Of a DNA stretch of 64,000 bases, positions 55,917-64,000 are shown in pieces (position 1 is the stretch's first letter; every line of letters starts with the position of its first letter). The stretch covers positions 1,563,501 to 1,627,500 of the forward strand of contig JAJTWR010000254.1 of NCBI GenBank assembly GCA_021613335.1, written 5' to 3'. The notes under the pieces were generated by a model. It was not told the DNA's origin. It searched no databases and saw only the letters and a list, made by a program, of their open reading frames with translations. This DNA is from Whitmania pigra. Lineage: Eukaryota > Annelida > Clitellata > Hirudinida > Haemopidae. Both the position numbers and the translations under genes were made by a program.

Positions 55917-57191
55917 ATGGCTGAAGCACTACCAACGTTTCCGTCGTTTGTAGTCGATTCAGACGACTCAGCAGGAGTTCGATGGACAAAGTGGGTTTCT
56001 CGCTTTCGCAACCTGATGGTGGCCGTAAATATTGTTGATCGCAAACGTCAAAGAGCTCTCCTACTCCACTACGCGGGTGAGGAAGTCAACGACATCCTTG
56101 ATACTCTTCCAGAAGCTGCAGAGGGAGAGGATCCGTTCGAAAAGGCTGTCACTGCTCTCAACAAGTTTTTCACACCAAAGCAAAACATCGAATACCAGAT
56201 CTACACGTTTCGACAATCTAAACAACAAACAGATGAACCACTAACAGCCTACTACACCCGTTTGAAACAACTGGCAACCTCATGCTCTTTCGACAATGTT
56301 GATCGTGAGATAAAATCTCAAATCATCCAAGGTTGTTTATCAAGTACACTACGCCGTAAAGCCTTATGCGAACCTGACATGACTCTCACTAAACTCATAG
56401 ATGTTGGTCGTAGTTTAGAACTCTCCGATATCCAAGCAAAGAGTATGGAGAATGAGCATGTTAACAAACTGAGTCTGAATCGCAAAAAGCAGATTTGCAA
56501 CAATTCCAAAAAAACAGCTGACATGAAGTGTCACAACTGTGGTGGCACATGGCCACACGAGGGTGGAAAGACATCGTGTCCGGCGCATGGCAAGTACTGC
56601 AATTCGTGCAAGAAGCCAAATCATTTTGCGTCACAGTGTCGTTCGAAAGATGGTGCATCACAACAGCCGCCACATCAGCGACATCGCGACAGCATATCAC
56701 ATGATAGACCGCAAAGCCGACTGCCGAAAACCCGTCATGGCAAATACCATCGTGTTCGCCGTGTCAATGCCGACAGCAACGGAAGTTCATCTGACAACAG
56801 TGAACATTCATCTGAGCAGAGTCGTTATGTGTATGCACTGAGCGTTCATTCAAATCGATTGGACACCAAAAGAAATCTACCACACTTCTTAGTGAATGTA
56901 AACAACACTACAATCGATGTCATCGCAGACTCAGGAGCAAGTGTAAGCATCATGAGCCAACTCGATTTTTCTAAAATTAAACCTGTACCTCAGCTGCACA
57001 GCCACTACAAACAAGTATTTGCATACTGTTCGCAAAGCCCTCTCAAGGTGCTAGGGACTTTTCGTGCTGTGGTTAGATATAAAGACAGAAAGTCAGACAC
57101 ACTGTTCTACGTCATTGATAGCAAGGAAGGTTCTCTCCTAAGCTGGGAAGTATCTCAAGCACCTACTGCACGTCGTGAAACCGATTGGTGA
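55917..57191 (+). CDS. gypsy Gag-protease
   Basis: 424 codons from ATG 55917. Retrotransposon Gag capsid-like region (RWTKWVSRFRNLMVAVNIVD, then FRQSKQQTDEPLTAYYTRLK), zinc knuckles CHNCGGTWPHE and CNSCKKPNHFASQC near residues 205-240, a basic Ser-rich linker, and an aspartic protease with VIADSGASVSIMS near 338. The frame ends RRETDW-stop, 17 nt inside the start of the pol frame, which is offset. Either a programmed frameshift or a small deletion near 57160 separates protease from RT; homologues often continue past SWE-x-SQ without a break. Confidence 0.9.
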   Translation: MAEALPTFPSFVVDSDDSAGVRWTKWVSRFRNLMVAVNIVDRKRQRALLLHYAGEEVNDILDTLPEAAEGEDPFEKAVTALNKFFTPKQNIEYQIYTFRQSKQQTDEPLTAYYTRLKQLATSCSFDNVDREIKSQIIQGCLSSTLRRKALCEPDMTLTKLIDVGRSLELSDIQAKSMENEHVNKLSLNRKKQICNNSKKTADMKCHNCGGTWPHEGGKTSCPAHGKYCNSCKKPNHFASQCRSKDGASQQPPHQRHRDSISHDRPQSRLPKTRHGKYHRVRRVNADSNGSSSDNSEHSSEQSRYVYALSVHSNRLDTKRNLPHFLVNVNNTTIDVIADSGASVSIMSQLDFSKIKPVPQLHSHYKQVFAYCSQSPLKVLGTFRAVVRYKDRKSDTLFYVIDSKEGSLLSWEVSQAPTARRETDW

Positions 57192-59370
57192 ACGTACGAC
57201 ATCCACCGATCAGATCGTCAATGAACTCGTCACAGAATATGCTGATTTATTTCGTGGTGTCGGTAAGCTGAAGGACTTCCAAGTCAAACTACACATCGAC
57301 AACGCAGTACAACCAGTCGCGCAGCCTCATCGTCGGGTGCCATTCCATGTTCGTCAACAGTTAGAAGATCAACTCAAGCATGACGAAGAGCTCGACATCA
57401 TCGAAATGACCGAAGGAGCTACTCCGTGGGTGAGTCCAGTCGTCGTCGTACCCAAACCTAAGAGTGAAACTGGCCAAAAACGTGTATGTGTAGATATGCG
57501 CCAAGCTAACACAGCAATCAAACGTGAAAGACACATTACGCCTACTATAAATGAACTGATCAGTGATCTAAATGGTGCAACAGTTTTCTCAAAATTGGAT
57601 TTAAATCAGGGATATAATCAACTTGAACTTGCATCTGAATCACGTTACATTACAACATTCTCCACGCATGTTGGTCTGCGTCGATACAAACGTCTCAATT
57701 TCGGTATTTCATGTGCTGCAGAGATCTTCCAGAATGCAATCCGTGAGACACTCAGTGGATTAACGGGCGCAATAAACATTAGTGACGACATTCTTGTGTA
57801 CGGTAGAACCGAGCAGGAGATGTTCAACAATCTGCGTGCCGTGTTTCAACGTCTGAGAGAAAAAGGGCTAACTCTTAACAAGCAGAAATGCGTCTATGCG
57901 AAGCGCACTCTCGAATTCTTTGGTAACGTATTCACTGAACGTGGCATCATGGCAGACCCGAAGAAGATTCAGTCAATTGTTAACATGAACATGCCAACCA
58001 ATGCATCTGAAGTCCGCAGTCTACTCGGGATGACTAATTATTGTGCTCGTTTCATACCAAACTATGCTACAGTTTCCGAGCCACTACGTAGACTAACACG
58101 ACAGGACACACCATGGCAGTGGACCAATGAGCAAGAATCTGCACTCGCACAACTCAAACAGAAACTATGCAATGCTCCAGTAATGTCGTATTTTGACTCT
58201 GACAAGCAAACAGAAATACACACTGATGCTAGTCCAGTCGGACTCGGCGCCATCTTGATTCAACGTGGAAATAACAACGAAGAACATATCATCGCTTACG
58301 CCAGTAGATCGTTGACTGACGTCGAACAACGATACTCACAGACAGAACGAGAAGCACTCGCAGTCGTTTGGTCTTGTGAACATTTTCATATATACATCCA
58401 TGGCAAGCCAGTGACCATTCATACTGATCACAAGCCATTAGTCAGTCTGTACAACAATCCAAAATGCAAGCCGTCAGCACGCATCGAGCGTTGGGCACTA
58501 CGCCTTCAACCATATGAGACAACCATCATCTACAGACCAGGTCATGACAATCCAGCCGACTATCTATCACGGCATCCAACTTTGTCAAGTGACCGATCGA
58601 GTCGTGAAGAACAAATCGCCGAAGAGTACGTCAACTACCTCGTGGGTCATGCAGTACCGAAAGCTATGACTCGCATTGAAATTGCCACTGCGACCGTCAA
58701 AGACAAGACACTGCTCGCTGTCATCGATGCGATCCGTACAAACGATTGGTCACACATCGCTAACATAAACACTAACGAGTTTGACACGTTCGCTAGAATG
58801 CGTGCTGAACTGTGTGTCAGTGGAGACAATATACTACTACGCAATAGCCGCATAGTTATTCCAGAGTCACTGAGGGAACGTGCAGTCAATCTCGCACATC
58901 AAGGACATCAAGGCATTGTCAAAACCAAAGCTTTGATTAGGGAAAAAGTCTGGTTTCCTGGGATCGACCGTTTGGTGGAAGAACGCGTCAAAGCATGCAT
59001 TGCCTGCCAAATCGCCGTCGCAACCCCGCATCGTGAACCACTACAAATGACCCAACTACCGTCATCACCCTGGAGTGAATTGAGTATTGATTTTGCTCAG
59101 TTAACAACTGGTGACTACCTACTCGTGGTCATTGATGACTATTCACGATTTCCTGTGGTTGAAATTGTTCAGTCAACCGCAGCAGCCAGCGTGATACCAA
59201 AACTTGATCGCATCCTATCAGAATTTGGTTCGTGTGACATTCTGAAGTCGGATAATGGACCCCCCTTCAATGGTTTTGAATTCACCCGTTTTGCTGAATA
59301 TATGGGTTTCAAGCATCGAAAGATAACTCCGCTAGGCCGCGTGCCAATGGTGAGGTCGAACGATTTGTGA
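57175..59370 (+). CDS. gypsy Pol: reverse transcriptase, RNase H, integrase N-terminal part (frameshifted end)
   Basis: 731 codons. RT motifs TPWVSPVVVVPKPKS, FSKLDLNQGYNQLEL (first Asp), RLNFGISCAAEIFQN and the catalytic NISDDILVYG near residue 203; RNase H with IHTDASPVGLGAILIQ and HTDHKPLV; chromodomain-free linker; integrase HHCC zinc finger (NLAHQGHQGIV...CIACQ) and core with LSIDFAQL and LKSDNGPPFNGF. The frame ends early at 59370, after a single-base deletion near 59334-59335, before the integrase catalytic Glu. The rest of integrase is in the next frame from 59367. As it stands the integrase is inactive. Confidence 0.9.
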   Translation: MKPIGERTTSTDQIVNELVTEYADLFRGVGKLKDFQVKLHIDNAVQPVAQPHRRVPFHVRQQLEDQLKHDEELDIIEMTEGATPWVSPVVVVPKPKSETGQKRVCVDMRQANTAIKRERHITPTINELISDLNGATVFSKLDLNQGYNQLELASESRYITTFSTHVGLRRYKRLNFGISCAAEIFQNAIRETLSGLTGAINISDDILVYGRTEQEMFNNLRAVFQRLREKGLTLNKQKCVYAKRTLEFFGNVFTERGIMADPKKIQSIVNMNMPTNASEVRSLLGMTNYCARFIPNYATVSEPLRRLTRQDTPWQWTNEQESALAQLKQKLCNAPVMSYFDSDKQTEIHTDASPVGLGAILIQRGNNNEEHIIAYASRSLTDVEQRYSQTEREALAVVWSCEHFHIYIHGKPVTIHTDHKPLVSLYNNPKCKPSARIERWALRLQPYETTIIYRPGHDNPADYLSRHPTLSSDRSSREEQIAEEYVNYLVGHAVPKAMTRIEIATATVKDKTLLAVIDAIRTNDWSHIANINTNEFDTFARMRAELCVSGDNILLRNSRIVIPESLRERAVNLAHQGHQGIVKTKALIREKVWFPGIDRLVEERVKACIACQIAVATPHREPLQMTQLPSSPWSELSIDFAQLTTGDYLLVVIDDYSRFPVVEIVQSTAAASVIPKLDRILSEFGSCDILKSDNGPPFNGFEFTRFAEYMGFKHRKITPLGRVPMVRSNDL

Positions 59371-60026
59371 AGACAGTCAAGAAGGTTATCAAGACAGCGC
59401 AACTCGAACACAAGAATTGGCATCAAGAACTGAACATCTTTCTTCGTCAGTATCGTGCCACGCCTCACAGCACAACTGGTCGTCCTCCTGCGACAATGCT
59501 GTTTGGACGTCCCTTCAAAACAACTCTACCATCAACAAAATCATCTACAGTCACTGATACACAAGGCGATAGAAAATTTCGTGAGCGAGATGCTCTCATG
59601 AAGTCGAAGATGAAGGACTACGCTGACAACAAGTCCTATGTCAAACCTTCATCAATCAGCGTGGGTGACACGGTCATTGTGAAACAACCAATCACACACA
59701 ACAGATCACTCACACCGTACATGCCAGTACCACACACAGTTACGTCAAAGAACCACTCGATGATCACTGCTACACGCAACACTGACGGACAATCAGTCAC
59801 CCGCAACTCGTCACTCTTCAAAGGAATAGATAACCGCTTGTCGGGTTATGCAAAATTCAAGGAACCATCCGAAGACGTGGTGGAAGGTGATGTCACATCC
59901 AGTGATGTCATGCCGCAAACTGCTCCTGAAGGCGAGTACAGCACACAGCAAGATCAGAACGTTATACGCCGCTCCAAGCGTGAACATAAACTGCCTGCCC
60001 GCTTTGCAGACTATGTTGTGAACTAA
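59367..60026 (+). CDS. gypsy integrase C-terminal part in shifted frame
   Basis: The catalytic Glu region (GEVERFVKTVKKV) begins just upstream at ~59350 in this frame. It continues with KNWHQELNIFLRQYRATPHS, GRPPATMLFGRPFKTTLP and ISVGDTVIVKQP (SH3-like end), and a hydrophilic tail ending KLPARFADYVVN. It belongs with the 57175-59370 frame and is separated only by the one-base deletion. The stop is at 60024-60026; the polypurine tract follows. Confidence 0.85.
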   Translation: MKTVKKVIKTAQLEHKNWHQELNIFLRQYRATPHSTTGRPPATMLFGRPFKTTLPSTKSSTVTDTQGDRKFRERDALMKSKMKDYADNKSYVKPSSISVGDTVIVKQPITHNRSLTPYMPVPHTVTSKNHSMITATRNTDGQSVTRNSSLFKGIDNRLSGYAKFKEPSEDVVEGDVTSSDVMPQTAPEGEYSTQQDQNVIRRSKREHKLPARFADYVVN

Positions 60027-60058
60027 TATTTGACTAGGTTTTCCAAAAAGGGGAGGGA

Positions 60059-60192
60059 TGTAATGTTGTACCTATAGAGATTGACAGACAGGAACGATAG
60101 GGGATCTTTGTTTATATGGCGGCGTTGAAGTGCGGAAATTAAAAGGAACGGTTGTTGGTTTTTACGAACAAATAAAACGATAGAACATCACA
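60059..60192 (+). repeat. gypsy 3' LTR
   Basis: 134 bp, identical to the 5' LTR apart from the GTACC(GA)TATAGAG region. Confidence 0.92.
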
Positions 60193-60332
60193 AAGGGTAG
60201 AAGGCCAAACAATTTTTTGAAATTTAAAACTTTTATTTTACTTTATTATTACCAAATTGAAATAAAATAGCTAGCCGCTATGCATAGGGGCTCGAAATTT
60301 CTGTCGCAATCTGCCACATACTGGAACCTGTG

Positions 60333-60560
60333 GGCGGATTTAAGGGAGGGAGCACAATTAGTAAAATTTTCGTCAAAAGTGGTAAACTATTGAAATAATT
60401 TTTAAAAAATTAAATTAAAAAATTTAAAGTAAAATACTTTTTGTAAATTTTACGTTAATTTTTATTTTATTTTATTTTACTAAATATTTTCTTATATTTT
60501 TCCAATTGACGGGGAAGGTCATGGCCCGGGTTACCTTAAATCCGCCCTTGACAGAATGGA
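60333..60560. mobile_element. small MITE-like element, GGCGGATTTAA family
   Basis: Starts GTGGGCGGATTTAAGG, ends CCTTAAATCCGCCCTTGACAG (inverted), about 225 bp of AT-rich DNA without an ORF. Related to 52011-52190. Confidence 0.55.
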
Positions 60561-60939
60561 TTTCCTGACTTATAATTTCTTTTTCAACCACAACCATGTC
60601 AAACTACGCTAATTAAAATCGTTACAACTTTTGAATATCATGCAATAACTTAGTTTTTTTTAGAAATTTGTTGTTTTTAAATGTAAGCGAACTACTAAAT
60701 TTTAGGTTTTCCGAACTCTCAGCTGAGCACAGATAGTTTTCGAATCCATTACAATGATTGTGTTGATATAATTTTTTAACTTTTAAGGATGATTTATTTT
60801 TACATTGCTAAAACTAATTAAGAAAAATTTAACAATTACTTTAATAACATTTTTTATAATTTAATAGAAAGTAATTTGTTGTATAAGCGCTTTCTGGCGC
60901 GGGATTTGTCGATAGTTGCTTTTGTTGATGTGGATCAGG

Positions 60940-63658
60940 ATGGAGGTTACGAAGTCTGGCATAACTCTCAAAGGATCAGCTAAAATTGTCACGAAATTTT
61001 TTGGTTGGTAATATCTACATATTTTGAAGCGTAGTGAAATTGTTCAGTCTTCCTCTACGACATCGTTAATTATTTAAACGGAGGTCCTACATAATTTATG
61101 TTACTTCTCCGATGTTGTTACATAACCTAAACATGGAGTATTCAACTACATTTTATGAAGTGCTAAATTTTGTTTTTGCCTGTTGATCGAGGGCCAGGTC
61201 CCTGATATCAGTTGTCCCAGTTTATTAGCTAGAAAATCATATTGCCAATTCCTTTTTTATAAACTGTTTTTTATTTTATTAATTAATTTAGCAGATATTT
61301 ATTTAACGAGGTGAGTGTAACCAAACTTACTATGTGACAATAATCAAATAATTACAAACCATAGATTTTTATGTTGAGCATTTGTGCTTAACACTTTTGT
61401 AAGTGTGGCAACTTGTTTTTATTTTTAAATGAAATTGCTGATGGGAATGGGCAGCATGTTTTGTGTATAAGTGGGGATTGAGCAAATGGTTTCAAAATCA
61501 AGTCAAAAGTTGAAAATGACTTATGGCTAAAACTGAGATAGAAACCAAAAATTTGATGGGACGTTTAGAAAAAAACCTGAAAGATATGAAACTAGAAAAG
61601 TGGGAATTACGATATCTAGATGAAGATTAGGAGTTAACTTGAGGAGCTTGTAGTAACTTAAAATATGAGAATCAAGGATGAGTCCATGCAGAAAGGGCAT
61701 AAGTACTCTTACGATCAAAGGTTTGTCCTGCAGAAGCCTGGTCTTTTATTGGACACATTGTCAATTAACATCTTCTGTTTCTCCTTTTCAAACTGGTAGA
61801 ATCTGATATTCGAAGCTAGCACAAGTTTACAATCAACTCTATTGAGTCAAAACATGATCTACCTCACAGTAGTGTTACTATCTAGGCTGGAACTTGCTGA
61901 CTCCTGCTTCATAAATTATATTGCCCAACAAAGGTTCTAAATATAACAATAAAATTTCAATTTTTATTTTTGGCTGAAAGCTTAAATTGCTATTAAGTTG
62001 ATTTTTCTGTTTTGGTCAAAATTTGGTAGGTTTATGCTTTTAAACTTCTAGTGTTGCTTGGATAAGAAACCCGACTCATGCAACAATTGTTTTGATTAAT
62101 AAGTACACCTTTTAGAATTGTATAATTTGCTCTTCATATATATATCTGGTGTAATTCAGAATTATATTTAAACTTTTAAATTTAATTAGACAAATTTAGA
62201 CAGAATTAGACTTTTAAAAGTTAGAGACTGATGCTATGCTTCAATGGAAATAGGCTTTGGGGTGAACAACATTCTGTTCCAGAGAGGGATATATCCCCAA
62301 GAGACGTTCAAGAGCGTTCATGAATTCGGAATTCCGATACTCGTGACAACCAATAAAGACCTGGAAAAGTACTTGAGCAATCTTTTAGCAGATGTTGAAG
62401 GTTATAAATTTTTATCATCTCAAGATCCCAGTCATTAGCTACTGAATCAGATTTTGGAATTATTATGAAGGCTGGCTGGAAAAGATGACAATTCAAAAGT
62501 TGGTCCTGGTGATTAGAAGCCTCGACAGTGGAGAAGTTCTCGAGAGATGGCAGTTCAACATAGAATGTGACAAGATGGTTTCCAGTGATTCGTAGGCTAT
62601 TTTCAAATTTCTTGAAGTTATTTTTTGTGATATGTAACATAACATAAAGGTTTCATTCTTTAGGATCAGGGACAAAAGTGAAAAAGAAATACAGAAAGAA
62701 ATTCAATTCATAATTCGACAGATAACCGCCTCGGTCACGTTTCTTCCAATTCTGGATTGCAGATGTTGGTTATACATTTTTAAAAATAATATTCATTACT
62801 ATAGACAAGTGGGACCATCTCATAAAGCCAGAACATGCAAATAAAATCCTGCGTAGATTTTTTCTGTTTTGCATCCAGTTAAATATTTTTCGTGAATATC
62901 TAAAATATTTGCAAAATAATTAATGAGGTGTAACAAATGCTTTTTAATATTAATCTGAACATGCTTTTTCTTTATTATCAAATCATATAATAGTTGAGGG
63001 AACTCATTACTACTTTTTCAAATGATCGATTTGTATACCCAACAAATTTAACATCAAATGCTCGAGTCCTCAACATATATTTATACATGCTTTTTATACG
63101 AAATGATTGGAAAGTAACTCCCTATTTTATAATGCTTGTAATGTTTTCATATATTGACATATTTTTTCAAATGTTTTGCATGTATTCCATGCAGTATGGG
63201 AATTAAATCTGTGTTCTTGTTTAGATTACTTTCCAATCACCCTATATAAATCATCTTATTGTTATTTTTTGCTACACTGTTTTTTCATCACAAGATAGTT
63301 TTTGTTTTAATTTATGAATAGTCAAACATGATATTTTTATATTTATTTCTCTAATCTTCTGTTTAGGAATGAAATAAATTAATGAAAATATTTTGCATGT
63401 ATGTTTAGTCAGTAATAAAAGACTGGAATTTACTATTGAAAACTACTTATAAAATAAAATGAGTGGACAATTATTTGTTTTGTAATTAAAGGTTCCTTTG
63501 AGATCATACTGTATGTTGATCGGGATCAATCCATCCCTGATACCTGGAAAGACACGAGTGCCGCCCTCATCGACAATGCACAGGAAGTCAAGTTGAAGTC
63601 GTTCGACACTTCCGTTCATAAAGTTTCTGCCTGCGTTGCTTACAAAATTATGGACTAA
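60940..63658 (+). CDS. MAD2L1: spindle-assembly checkpoint protein MAD2 (HORMA domain), complete
   Basis: Binds CDC20 in the mitotic checkpoint complex and restrains the anaphase-promoting complex at unattached kinetochores. Exons 60940-61003, 62254-62400, 62471-62591, 62664-62764, 63492-63658 (TAA); total 600 nt, 199 residues (human 205). Blocks: TKSGITLKGSAKIVTKFFGF, NNILFQRGIYPQETFKSVHE, LVTTNKDLEKYLSNLLADVE, GWLEKMTIQKLVLVI, GEVLERWQFNIECDK, IIRQITASVTFLPIL, CSFEIILYVDRD and the C-terminal safety belt SFDTSVHKVSACVAYKIMD. The donor after 62591 is fixed by phase and by alignment in the loop before the long helix. The conserved Arg of the dimer interface region and the W-Q-F strand are present. 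Starts with ATG 60940 in the first exon. Confidence 0.95.
61004..62253. other. MAD2 intron 1, no feature
   Basis: 1250-bp AT-rich intron; no ORF or repeat recognised. Confidence 0.5.
62765..63491. other. MAD2 intron 4, no feature
   Basis: 727-bp AT-rich intron. The small ORF at 62994-63206 is compositionally AT-driven and not credited. Confidence 0.5.
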
Positions 63659-64000
63659 GAACTACTTGCTTAATAATCAACTCAGCCTGTTGTCCACCTT
63701 TTTCTTCATTGAAGACATGTTCCTCATGTGGGCATCTTACATCAGACTAAAATTTCTCCAAGTTGTAAACATATTTTGACTACCAATTTTCTAGCAAGTA
63801 CTGAATTTGAACAATATCTATTGAAATCAACTGAAAGCCTATTTTAGACTAATTTTTTATGTGTTATATTTAAAATCGGAGTTTCAATAGTAAGTGCTCA
63901 AAAGAATAACCATTACAAGGCATCTTCATGACTTCACCTCGACTGTGACTCAATTGTTATTTGCATACTCAAAACTATTTCTTTGTTCAGGGATAGGGAC
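63659..64000. other. 3' flank of MAD2
   Basis: 342 bp after the stop codon: probable 3' UTR and the start of intergenic DNA. No clear AATAAA within the first 200 bp and no other feature. Confidence 0.4.

Larger units (their letters stand above)
55620..60192 (+). mobile_element. Ty3/gypsy LTR retrotransposon, nearly intact, no envelope gene
   Basis: 4573 bp with direct LTRs 55620-55755 and 60059-60192, 5-bp target duplication AAGGG (55615-55619 and 60193-60197), primer-site-like TTGGCGACGAGAA right after the left LTR, and a purine tract AAAAAGGGGAGGGA before the right LTR. Encodes Gag-protease, then RT/RNase H/integrase. LTRs differ by about one substitution and a 2-bp indel, so insertion is recent. 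Two frame disruptions are present in pol. Confidence 0.95.

Overview
This is animal (metazoan) nuclear DNA. It is AT-rich, its genes are split by short GT-AG introns, and its intergenic DNA is filled with eukaryotic transposons (R2-like LINE, Ty1/copia, Ty3/gypsy, Tc1/mariner, at least three hAT lineages, tRNA-derived SINEs, MITEs). The gene set (24-repeat ankyrin, stomatin, RNF146, MAD2, FARS2, MRPS7, a JmjC hydroxylase) fits an invertebrate. The phylum cannot be fixed from the sequence alone. No prokaryotic or CRISPR-like content was seen. All gene models were hand-spliced by protein homology and reading-phase continuity, with no transcript evidence.

Layout: (1) 237-644 minus is the first coding exon of mitochondrial phenylalanyl-tRNA synthetase, divergent from (2) a complete ankyrin gene at 1094-20430 plus. 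That gene has 36 modelled exons: 24 ANK repeats, ZU5-ZU5-UPA and a short tail with no death domain. Its 6.5-kb intron carries a decayed R2-like LINE, a second LINE 3' fragment and a hAT fragment. (3) 22145-22721 plus is a divergent calmodulin-like gene whose 5' exon was not found. (4) 22.7-27.1 kb is repeat-rich and holds a 533-bp hAT MITE with an exact 8-bp target duplication. (5) 27107-29508 plus is a stomatin gene. (6) 31886-33564 is a mariner-like element with inverted repeats, TA duplications and a dead transposase. (7) 34020-35988 plus is MRPS7. (8) 36-46 kb is accessory DNA: a ZBED5-like hAT relic, SINEs, a foldback element with a telomere-like core abutting a truncated copia element, and an orphan endonuclease fragment. 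(9) 46906-47732 plus is RNF146. (10) 49903-51810 minus is a JmjC Fe(II)/2-oxoglutarate oxygenase in eight exons. (11) 52-55 kb is a nested pair of hAT elements. (12) 55620-60192 is a young Ty3/gypsy element with nearly identical LTRs and a one-base deletion in integrase. (13) 60940-63658 plus is a complete spindle-checkpoint MAD2 gene.

The host genes are unrelated housekeeping loci with no operon-like organisation. Most of the unusual content is in the mobile DNA: the foldback element with a TTAGGG-like minisatellite, a hairpin motif shared by a SINE family and two LINE 3' ends, a 12-bp-repeat-flanked MITE, and one unclassified dispersed repeat. In the genes, the points to check are the ankyrin micro-exons, its candidate GC-AG introns and early stop, and two orphan exons.
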